Assembly: GCA_958450365.1 (NCBI GenBank)
Contig: CAUEEP010000924.1
Coordinates: forward strand, 1,064,501-1,128,500
Source: Mesorhabditis belari
Lineage: Eukaryota > Nematoda > Chromadorea > Rhabditida > Rhabditidae
Reading direction: 5' to 3'
Length of the DNA: 64,000 bases
The notes beneath the pieces were generated by a model. It was not told where the DNA came from and made no database searches. It worked only from the letters and a program-made list of their open reading frames with translations. Below, piece by piece: positions 11,575 to 22,900 of this stretch. A program made the translations under genes and the position numbers. The stretch's first letter is position 1; each line of letters opens with the position of its first letter.

Positions 11575-12450
11575 TTTCTGCGCACCCAAACCTTTTGCGC
11601 ACCTTTTTTTTGCGCACTCAACCCATTAGCAAACCGTTTTTCTTTACAAAAAAAATCTAAAAACCTCTAAAAAGCGTAAAATTAATCAATTTCGATTTCA
11701 AAACTTGTTTTTCCAAGCAATTCTAGGGTATAGAAACGAAATTTTGACATATCAGAGCTTGTGGAAGGAAACGGACAAAGCTATGAGCGACAGGAGGACG
11801 TAGGGAAGGAAAAGAAATTTTCTGTCATTTGACCTATTCGTTTTAGCTTTCAAATTGTTTTCACGAGCTTTGATACGTCAAAAATTGGTTTCTATGCCTT
11901 AAAATTACTTCAAAAACAACTTTTGGAATAGAAATTGGTTAATATTAGCTTTTAAGAGCTTTTTTAAAGATTATTAAAGCTTTTTAGAGCTTATTAGGGC
12001 TTATTAAAGTTTATTAAAGCTTTTTAAAGCTTATTAAAGCTTTTTAGAGCTTATTAGAGCTTATTAAAGCTTTTTAGAGCTTTTTAGAGCTTATTAGAGC
12101 TTATTAAAGCTTTTTAATGCTTATTAAAGCTTTTTAGAGCTTATTAAAGCTTATTAGAGCTTTTTAGAGCCTTTTAGAGCTTATTAAAGTTTATTAAAGC
12201 TTTTTAAAGCTTATTAAAGCTTTTTAGAGCTTATTAGAGCTTATTAAAGGTTTTAATGCTTATTAAAGCTTATTAGAGCTTATTAAAGTTTATTAAAGCT
12301 TATTAGAGCTTTTTAGAGCTTATTAAAGCTTTTTAGAGCTTTTTAAAGCTTATTAAAGGTTTTTAGATGCTTATTAAAGCTTTTTAAAGCTTTTAAAACG
12401 CAAAAAATGGTGAACTAATGGGCCGGATTCGCAAAAAAAGCTTGAATTTG
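11575..12450. mobile_element. Degenerate GGGACAAATGCGACC-family hairpin swollen by an internal array
   Basis: The arms (11580-11960 and 12390-12450) keep GCGCACC and AATTTCGATTT motifs of the family. The array (CTTATTAAAG/CTTTTTAGAG)n, a 10-bp unit repeated about 43 times at 11965-12395, fills the right side and seems to have grown from the arm sequence TTTTTAAAG. Confidence 0.6.
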
Positions 12451-12584
12451 TCTAAGCAAAGTTAATATTAGATAACTTTTTATTTATAGTAAAGAAAAGA
12501 AAAGAAATGGTAAAGAAAATTATGATAAAGAGGTTTATTTCTAGAAAAGAAATGAATGGTAAAGAATTTGGGACCAAAGGGGAA

Positions 12585-12655
12585 TTGAAACGCCGATCTT
12601 CTGCTCACCAGACACATTCTTTAGCACCGAGCTATCGGCTCTTACTTCCCCCAAG
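12585..12655 (-). other. tRNA-like sequence
   Basis: On the minus strand, GATAGCTCGGTGCTAAAG resembles an A box and GCGTTTCAATTCC a weak B box, about 75 bases overall. The stems do not close well; probably a pseudogene. Confidence 0.3.
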
Positions 12656-13159
12656 AAGAAATAAAAAACACAAGGAAGATTTCTGCTTAGAAATTGAAAA
12701 AAAAAGAAGCACAAGAGTTAGTGAGAGAGCTTAAAGCCTGCTAAAAGAGACTCTAAAGACTGGAAAGGGTCCACAATCCGACCGGAATTCTCCTCTCTTT
12801 CCCCAATTTTCTTTACCTCCTCCACCCCAACGACAAACAATCGACAATCAAGCAGCTTACCTGACCTGTGATTAGAATGTGGAAAAGAAGAAAGCATGTT
12901 AGATGCAGAGGAAAAATTTGGATTCAAAAGAATGAAAACACACCTTTCATCGTTTTTAATTCATTTCTTTTTATAAGGAAAAGGCAACTGGATGTGTGAT
13001 AAACCATTCAAACGCAGAATTTCATGCAGAACATGATCCTGTTTTTCTTTTTTACTACGGATCACTCTGTCAAAAGTTATATGCGTTTAAAGTTTTGTAA
13101 GGAGAAATCAAGCCGCGACCTTACAGCCGTCTTAAGTAGTTGCTACAGTGGAGTGAAGC

Positions 13160-13240
13160 AGTTGTTGCGGTCGTCGAATGGTAACGAGTTAGGACGTAAG
13201 GCATTGGGTGTCTGGTTCGAGTCCGACAGTTGATTGTCTG
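13160..13240 (+). other. tRNA-like sequence with a good B box
   Basis: It contains GGTTCGAGTCC preceded by TAACGAGTTAGGACGTAAGG. No complete cloverleaf could be drawn by eye. Confidence 0.3.
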
Positions 13241-13554
13241 TTTTTTTTTGGGTTTTAATACCTTGTGTGTTCTCTATCTCGATTCTCCAAATGAAATTTG
13301 TTTTAAAGTGCATGCTTGTGAATTGAGGGTTGGTGAATTGAAAACTGCGGGACTTTGAAATAAAATTTATCCAACATAAAACCATCAATTCATTCCAAAT
13401 AATTTCCATTATTATTGACAACTTCTGCCCATTTTATAGGCAATTTGCGGATTCCTCTTTCGTAGTAGGATTTTGGTTTGTGTGTAAGACTCAAAAATGG
13501 AGGACTGGAGATGTCCCAGTTTGAGCATTTGAGCACTTTCTTCAAAAGAAACCA

Positions 13555-13748
13555 ATTTTGGTGAACCAAATTTAGAGAGAAAGGGAACCAAATTTGTTGA
13601 AATAATGAACCAAGTTTAGAGAGATAAGGAACCAAGTTTAGAGAGATAAGGAACCAAATTTAGAGAGATAAGGAGCCAAATTTAGAGAGATAATGAACCA
13701 CATTTAGAGAGATAAGGAACCAAATTCAGAGAGATAAGGAACCAAATG
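13555..13748. repeat. 22-bp array (AACCAAATTTAGAGAGATAAGG)n, also dispersed
   Basis: About eight units. The same motif, inverted, occurs in two to three units at 3336-3400 and again at 55193-55255. Confidence 0.8.
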
Positions 13749-13902
13749 CTAAATGAGGAGAACGAGAACGATGAGGTGCAGGCGGGGGTGCTGGCTGAAA
13801 AATGAATATTCTAAAGTAAAGTGTTCGATTCTCGAAAAATGTAACTGCCGTTTTATCAGTGAATGAGTGTACAAATGACCATTTGATTCCAACAGTAAAA
13901 GA

Positions 13903-13908
13903 TTTATT
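13903..13908 (-). promoter_or_regulatory. AATAAA polyadenylation signal of the GTPase gene
   Basis: AATAAA on the minus strand lies 28 bases past the TAA at 13937. This is the normal distance and supports the exon at 14098-13937 as the true last exon. The earlier in-frame TGA at 16541-16543 has no such signal close by. Confidence 0.6.
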
Positions 13909-13936
13909 TCGAAAAGATTGTAAATTTCGAATGATT

Positions 13937-16900
13937 TTATAGATCGTATGGCCGCGGAAGGGTTGGTCGTGTTGGTCGTGGTAGAAAGATATCAATAATG
14001 TCCGTCAATATATTCCGCGGAGATGGTGGGGTGGGTGGACGACAAGTCCAACCGCCACCCGGTGGTGAAGTGCTTGGTGTTGAGGTGGACTGAGATGGCT
14101 AGAAAATAGCTTTCTAGCTTTCTTATGGCACTAACGAGAGCTGATCATCTTTCCAGAGGATCATCTTTCCAGCTCATGTTAATCTAGCCAGTCGGCAGTG
14201 TCAGGGCCAGAACCCAGTAGTAACCAGAGGATCTGGCCCTAAAGCCATATTGATCTAGCAAGATTACTAGATCAGTGTTGATCTAGTGATCCAGGCCTGG
14301 CCGATGTCGCCTGGCCTTCTGCTATTAGGTTGTCAAGCCTACACTTTTTTGGCCTATATTCTTAACGGCTTTCATAAGGCGTGAAGACACCGCGGCGGCT
14401 TCCATAAGTGGTAAAGTGTTCGCGTAGGAGTCGGCTGCTCGCAGGTTCAAATCCTTTCGGTTTTTTTGGAAAACCGATGGAATCTCGTCCCTCAATTTCA
14501 GGTCAAAAAGCAACTTTTCAAACAAATTTTACCAAAAGCAACAAAATTAACATCGCAAAATCAACAAAAATGACGATAATCGATAAAACGAATGAAGTAT
14601 TTGATGTTACGCTTAATGCTTGGTTCTTATGACTTATAGTTTTTGAAATGCTTGACATTGGCGGGATATCCGTATTTATTCCTTGCCAGGTAACGCGCAA
14701 TTACGTGTGCACCCAGGGAACACACTGAAATACGTTTTCCAAAAAAACGAAAGAAAGAAAAAGTAAGAGGATTCGAACCTGCGAGTAATCGACTCGCATG
14801 CGAGCACTTTGCCACTAGGCCACCGCTGCAGTTTCTCTCGCACCTTACGAGAGCCGTTAAGAAATATCTGCCAAACTTCTCGCGATTCTGCGATGCAAAG
14901 ATTAAATACAGCATCGGAATGAGCGAAAAATCCAATTCTGAATCTGAATCCAATACATCCAATTCTGAATCTGAATCCAATACACCAATTCTGAATCTGA
15001 ATCCAATACATCCAATTCTGAATTTGCTCTCTTCACATGACCCTCGTGATCTTCCTTTGTAAGTACACAAAATTGTCGATTTGTCTGCCAACTTTGTGCA
15101 CAGAATAGAGTATTAACTTATTAAAGACTTCTCTAAAGTTCTGCACAGGATAAGCTCACCGTTTCCACGCGCACAATCACCGGTGAGCGATCGCGGGCGC
15201 GTCGCGCCTCTTCGCGGGCTGCTTTAGCTGAAAATTGCATTGCAAAATTGTACAAATTTTCGAAATCTTTCGAAAGAACACACTCTGGGCGTACAGTCGC
15301 GTAATCGTTAACTGTTTCACTGGCAATTTGGCGAAAATTCAAAGGTAAACGAAGCTATTATAGCTCGTTCGATAGCCCTGAATCTCCTCTTGAAAACTAG
15401 TACAAAGTTGCCAAGAAATTTCTACGAAATAGAGAACGAAAATCGTTAAAAGCTTGAGTTAAAACCAAAAATAATGGTTGTGTGTTGATCAACGGACCAT
15501 TTTACATAAATTTGACGCATTTTACCGTCTTCTTCAGCTTTCTTGATTCTCCTTTTTTGCTCTTCTTCTTTGAGTTTTTGGATTGACGTTTGCCGACATT
15601 TTTTGGTGCATGCCTAAAAGTTTAAAAAGATTAGATCTAATAGGGAATTTGTATATTAAAGATTAGATCTAGCAGAGAATTTGTATATTAAAGATTAGAT
15701 CTAATAGAGAATTAATCTATCAACGATTAGATCTAATAGAGAATTTATATATTAAAGATTAGCTCTAAGAGAGAATTTATATATTAAAGATTAGCTCTAA
15801 GAGAGAATTAATCTATCAACGATTAGATCTAAGAGAGAATTTACATATCAACGATTAGATCTAATAGAGAATTTATATATCAACGATTAGATCTAATAGA
15901 GAATTAATCTATCAACGATTAGATCTAATAGGGAATTAATCTATCAACGATTAGATCTAAGAGAGAATTTACATATCAACGATTAGATCTAATAGAGAAT
16001 TAATCTACCAACGATTAGATCTAATAGGGAATTAATCTATCAACGATTAGATCTAAGAGAGAATTTACATATCAACGATTAGATCTAATAGAGAATTAAT
16101 CTATCAACGATTAGATCTAAGAGAAAATTTACATATCAAAATCTTGTACCATAAGTTTTTCCTCCGTTTCCTTCCTTCCGCAAATCCCGTTCACATCATT
16201 TTGAATCTCTGCAACGGGCAATCCGTGAAGAGAGTGCTTGCTGAGATGATTCTAAAGCTAGCAAGATAAAGAATTTCTAGATAATGTTCTAAGTAGATAC
16301 ACATTTCTTTCATATAAGCCAAAGAAAAACTGACGTTTGCTTGTATTAAACCCGAAGTGAAGTCAGTCTTCCATTTAGTCTGAAAAGTTGAGTTTGGCAT
16401 AGGCGAATAGTATTTAAGGTATGATAAACGTGTTCAAATACGGTGATACATGTGTTCAGAACTGTCCACTAGGTTCAGAACTGTCCACAATAGCAAGAGT
16501 CTTCTCATGATAACTAATACTTTTCATAATGCATTCAAAATCAGCCCACCACAGCCGCCTCCAACTTTTTTTGGTGCTTATCGAGCACAGCGTTGGCCTT
16601 TTCCTTCACATCCGACTCGGTGGAGACGTTTTTGAGAGACTAAAGTACTGTATTTTGTAGAAGAACGGATATTTTTAGATATAGAATGTCTAATCAAATC
16701 GATTAAAAGACAATAGAGTGGAAATTGGAGGATCAGGTGTTCAAAAAATCCAAAAAAAGACCAAGTACCGTAAAAACTCTAATAGAAGACCCCCTTCGAC
16801 TCCCCGAAATCTTGAGTTTTTAAAAATATTGACCTAGATAGAATTATTTTTGCGTTAGCAGTCAAATTGGAAACGTGGTTTTTTAAAAACATCGTACGGG

Positions 16901-19900
16901 AGATCGTTCGGGAGTCGTGGGTAAGAAAAAAATTCTTCAATATCTACTTTATTCAAGAAATAAAGTGTATGAGTCGAATGTCGAGACAGATTTGAAACTA
17001 AAATCAATGAAAATCATGAAACAAATTAGATTTCACACATATGATTACACTAAAAAGGATACAGACTTATGAAAACGTCATTATAGAAATTCTGTCCTTA
17101 AATTTTGCTAACAACGAAATTTCTTGAATTTCTAACAAGAGGGAACAAAAACAAAAACAAAAACAACAACAATTTCTTTCTAATAAGAGGGATTTCCATT
17201 ATTTGACTACTCGATATTTGTAAATATTTGAATACTTCTGGAAGAGTACTGGAAGAGTAAAAGATCATGAAGAAAGCACTGACTTCTAGTTGACAAAGAT
17301 GAAATACTCACTGATCACTAACAGCAACAAATTGAATAAGCAAATCAGCAAATCAGCAAATAAACAAATCAGCAGTAAAAGTCAGTGAGCATTTCATCTT
17401 TGTCAACTAGAAGTCAGTGCTTTCTTCATGATCTTTTTTGATAAAACGATTTTGAAATCACCAAACAATCTTGGAACTCAAAAGTTCTTCATAAATATCG
17501 AACTTTTTGAAGGCTTTTTTGATCACTTGATCACTTGATTACTAAAAAGAATAAAGACTTATGAAAGCGTCATTATAGAAATTCTGTCATAAACTTAGCT
17601 TCATCTCGAGAAAGAGAAACCTTTTCATTTCAATTTCATTTCTCCTTTTTACTATCATTTCAATTCTGATATCCTTTTCCTCTTTGAATTATAGTCAATA
17701 CTTAATCAACTTAATCAATAATCCATCACTTAATCAACAATTCAAAACGTTTCAATTTCTTTTTTTTTTTCCGCATCCTTTTCCTATCCGAATTAGATCA
17801 AGCATAAACTTAGCTTCATCTCGAGAAAGAGAAACCTTTCCATTTCTCCTTTTTACTATTATTTCAATTTCAAATTTTATCTGATATCCTTTTCCTCTTT
17901 AGGAAACGAGGAAACGGGTTTAGATTGCAAAATGAAACGACCACTTCTAGTCATCGACCTTTGAGGTTTATACATTTGACAAATTTTCACTTTTAAACAT
18001 GCTTTCTTCACGTTTTAGACCAACGGCTCTCACGTCGCATAGTTTTTACGAAAGAAAAAACAATTTTGATTTTGATTCCTTATCCACTTTTTTGGCTAAC
18101 CGATTTTGGGGATTGAGAAATAGAAAACTCGGATCTTCTACTAGAGTTTTTGACGGCAACCATAAAGAATTCCTTTCCAATTGCCCACCTCTTTCAATTG
18201 TTTCTTCAACGCATCCAGCTGTGCCTCAACGAGCGTTTTCTCTTCATTTCCAATGTGTTCCTTTGCAACTTTGACAAACGCTTTGCTCGCTTTTTTCTAA
18301 AAATCACACGATCATCGACGAATTTTGATGATTTTGAATCAAAAAAAAAAGAAACCCAACCTCGATTTTCTTCTTCAAATCGTCCCATTTCTTATCCTCT
18401 TGCGTCAATGTAAAAGCCTCGGTTGCTAAATGAAAAATATTAAATAAATAAATAAAATAAATGAAAAATATTAAATAAATAAAGGTGGTGAGACAAATGC
18501 GACCTTTTTTTTGCGCACCTGGACATTTGCGCACCTTTTTTTGCTGGAAAAGGCTTTAGGCAAGGCCGTAGAGCTTCAAAAATGTTTTCATAGAAGGGAA
18601 TCGTATACGTAGATTCAAAATTTTGACAAATCAGACCTCGCTGACACGTTAAATTTGAGCTAGAAGGCAAAAACTACGCAACTTAACGCTTTTCCGCAGT
18701 CTTTTGCTCTACGGCTCAACCGATTTTGAGAAATAGAAAACTCGGGTCTTCTACTAGAGTTTTTGACGGTAACCATAAAGAATTCCTTTCCAATTGCCCA
18801 ACTCTTTCAATTGTTTCTTCAACGCACCCAGCTGTGCCTCAACGAGCGTTTTCTCTTCATTTCCAATGTGTTCCTTTGCAACTTTGACAAACGCTTTGCT
18901 CGCTTTTTCTAAAAATCACACGACATCGACGAATTTAGATGATTTTGAATCAAAAAAACCCAACCTCGATTTTCTTCTTCAAATCGTCCCATTTCTCATC
19001 CTCTTGCGTCAATGTAAAAGCCTCGGTTGCTAAATGAAAAATATTAAATAAATAAAGGGGGAGACAAATGCGACCTTTTTCGCACCTGGACATTTGCGCA
19101 CCTTTTGCTGGAAAGGCCTAGGCAGGCCGTAGAGCTTCAAAAATGTTTTCATAGAAGGGAATCGTATACGTAGATTCAAAATTTTGACAAATCAGACCTC
19201 GCTGACACGTTAAATTTGAGCTAGAAGGCAAAAACTACGCAACTTAACGCTTTTCCGCAGTCTTTTGCTCTACGGCTCTACGGCCTTGCCTAAGGCCTTT
19301 TCCAGCAAAAAAAGGTGCGCAAATGTCCAGGTGCGCAAAAAAAAGGTCGTATTTGTCCCACCCCCTAAATAAATTAAATAAATCAAATAAATAAAAATTA
19401 AAGTTTAAAATTTAGCATATAACCAGCTGTTTATGTTAAAAATTAACTAAGAATTAAGTAAAATTTAACTTTTATCGAAAATACCTTTATCATATTGCTC
19501 CTTTGTCGCGTTGTACAGCTCGCAATATTGCTTTGCAAAGCCCAAAGCGCCTCCTTTGAAGTCAAATGGCTAAAGTTTTGAGAAGTTAGGAAGAAAATGG
19601 CTTTAAAAATCACCGTGGCTTTAAAATCCTGCAAAAGTTCATCGCAAATTTTCTCTTTTTCTTTCAGCTCGTACTTCTTTTGGTTTTCTTGCTTCAACTC
19701 GTCGATTCTCTTCTAAAACAAAATCAAATCTTAGCTACTATATTTAGTTTTAATTTATCTGCTTATACAATGGATTGGCCCATAAGTAATGAGTCAATTT
19801 CAAGGGATTGGGACAAATGCGACCTTTTTTTTTGCGCACCCGGACATTTGCGCACCTTTTTTTCCGCACCTTGCCCATTAGCGCACCTTTTTTCGCGTTT

Positions 19901-22900
19901 TAAAAAAGCTCTAAAAGCTAATATTAACCAATTTCTATTCAAAATGTTGTTTTTCTAGGTAATTTGAGGGCCTAGAATCGAGATTTTGACATAACAGAGC
20001 GTGTGGAACCAATTTGAAAGACAAAACGGCTAGATCAAATTACTCAAATTACGATCAAATCAAAATTGTTGATTTTTCTCTTTGTATAACTCCGTCCGTT
20101 TGTTTCCACAAGCTCCGATATGTCAAAATCTCGATTCTAGGCCCTCAAATTACCTAGAAAAATACAGTCATGCACAAAAGTCTTGTAACATCCAGTTTAG
20201 CAAATTTCAAAGTGTAATAATTTTTTTGCAAAGAGGCGAATTCCCAAACAGTTTTTGGTTTTCAGTTGTCAAAAATCTCTATTTTTATATGCAAGAAAAA
20301 CTTTATTGAAACGATTAACAAAAATTAAGAAAAACAAATAAAAACAAAAAACGGGCGTATTTTTGATGCTCAAAAGTCTTGTAACATTTGAAAAAAAACA
20401 TAGAAATTATCAAATTTTTAATACTTCGTTGGTCCACCTTTAGCTTTGTTGACTTCCTGGATCCGCTTTGGCATTGAATAAACTAAATCGCGTAGAATTT
20501 GGGCTTCCAGGGATGACCCGGTACGGCGAATGAAGAACCAAATCTCTATCTTCGAGGTGAGTCACTTTCCCTCCAGCTTTGACTTCAAAAAAGCCCAAAG
20601 ATGCTCAAATCTGGGCTGTATGGAGGAGCTGAGATAAGTTGAACACGATTTGCTTTGAACCATCCTGGAAGACGAGCTTTTCCACCATTTGCGAGAGTGA
20701 CGACCCGGCCCATTAGCAATTGACTCTTGTCGCAAGGCGCATTATCCTGATAAAGCAGCCATCCAGGGCCCATTTTTGCAATTGAAAATGGCAGAAGATG
20801 ATTCTGGAGAACTGATTTGTAGCCTTCAGCGTTGAGCGTTGAGTTTAGTAGCACTAGCGGAACTGGTGAATTTCTCGACATTGCACCTGAAAGACAGAGT
20901 TGAGAGTGTGCACCACGAAAGTAGCCCTTACCCCAAAGCATGATTGATCCTTGGCCAAATTTCACGGTTGGTCACACATATCTGATGTTTTACCGCTTTC
21001 CTATTGGTCTTCTGATCAAGTGGTTGCCATCCGGGCGAAAAAGATTGACCTTTGACTCATCAGTAAAAATCACATTTGCCCAATCATTTTGTCATACTTC
21101 TTTGCAAACTCCAAACGAATCTTCCAATGCTTGGCATTCATCCAGGGCTTCTTGGCTGCTCTTCTTGTCACCAACCCACCACGAATCAAGCGTCGGTTCA
21201 CTGTCATTCGTGATATATCCTTGCCGAATTGACTCTTCATCATGACGACTCCATCACTCGCATTGAGATCCTTGTTATTTTTGTGAGCTTTGACGAGCGC
21301 TTTATCCTCTCTGGGTGTTGTAATTGGTGGACGGCCTGATTTTGAAGCTCGGTGAACAGATCCAGTCGTTTTGAACGTCCCGACAATTATAGATACCGTT
21401 TTTTCACTGCATTTGAAGAGAGCTGCCACATCTTTCCTCTGAATTCCTTTCTCTCGCGCTTCCACAATTTTTTCTTTGTCCCGAGTTGACAAATATTGTC
21501 CAGACATCTTTAAAAAAAATAATTTTTTGTTATATAAAAAGAAAAACCAAAAAAAAAAGCAAAATATTTCAAATGTTACAAGACTTTTGAGCATCAAAAA
21601 TACGCCCGTTTTTTGTTTTTATTTGTTTTTCTTAATTTTTGTTAATCGTTTCAATAAAGTTTTTCTTGCATATAAAAATAGAAATTTTTGACAACTGAAA
21701 ACCAAAAACTGTTTGGGAATTCGCCTGTTTCAAAAAAAGTTATTACACTTTGAAATTTGCTAAACTGGATGTTACAAGACTTTTGTGCATGACTGTAGAA
21801 AAACAACTTTTAGAATAGAAATTGGTTAATATTAGCTTTTAGAGCTTTTTTAAAACGCGAAAAAAGGTGCGCTAATGGGCTAAGTGCGGAAAAAAGGTGC
21901 GCAAATGTACGGGTGCGCAAAAAAAAGGTCGCATTTGTCCCATTCCCAATTTCAAATAGAAATATTTATTCAATAAAGTCAAATCAATAAAAATAGTTTC
22001 CATCCTTTTCAATCAATATTGGGTAAGTAGACTCATTTCCCTTTCCACGATATATACCAGAGCGAGTTGCCAGATCGAGAGCGATTACGCGCCCCCACAA
22101 AGAACACCGCCGTTCACTTTATACAGTGAGTTTTTTTCTGCTTTGAGATTTATAATTGGCTTCCAAATGAGATTTAGTGCTAAAAATTTGTGCCCAGGGG
22201 TTTTCGGGGTCGGCAAATCTATTGACTGCAGTCATTTTATTGGTTCTGTCAAAGGAAACTTGAGTTTAATAGAGCTAAGCGCTTGTTCATCAAAGGGAAA
22301 CTTGACCGATCAGTGAGCCAATCTGGCCGAAAAATATCGTTCGAGAGTTCGAAATCGACTTTTTTTTCCGTACGCTGAGAAATTTCAAAGTTGGGAGAGA
22401 TCAAAAGATTGCAAAAAGTGTTGCCGCTTTAAGTCTGATCACTCAAAATACCTAGAAATGACAAGAAAACGGAAAAGAGCCATGTTTTTATTGTTTTTAT
22501 CGTTTTTTTCTTTCCCCAATTTTCCCAAACCTCAAGCCATTCGACGAACTCTTTCTTCGCTTTCCGCTTGTCTGCCGACGTGCCGAAGCGGACACATTCC
22601 TTGAAATTTCAAGATTTGGCTTTAGAATTGTTTTCCCCCTATTATTAGGTGTGTGAAAAAGTAATCCACGTTTTTTATTTTTATCTGATGACCAAATAAG
22701 ACGCTGTCTTCTCGAAAAACCCTTGTTCAACCTCTTCAGAAATAGGCTTTACATTAAATTGTGATGGATCAACCGTAAAGAAACGCTTGAATGCCATGAA
22801 TTTTGTCAAAAAGTTGGACAAATGGATACCGGATGAATTGAGCGAAGAAAACAAAACAATGCGCCTTACAATCGCCAATTCTTTGATTAGTAAACATCAA

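Larger units (their letters stand above)
19806..21957. mobile_element. GGGACAAATGCGACC-family hairpin MITE interrupted by a Tc1-type transposon
   Basis: The arms at 19806-20164 and 21796-21957 match the 4309-5283 element. The interruption at 20165-21795 carries its own inverted repeats and TA duplication. It lies in the intron between GTPase exons 11 and 12. Confidence 0.85.

Noticed and set aside
16541..16549. TGA at 16541 as the end of the GTPase gene
   Set aside because: A donor GTG|GTGGGC just before it, phase-compatible downstream exons and an AATAAA after 13937 fit better. The short form remains possible as an isoform.
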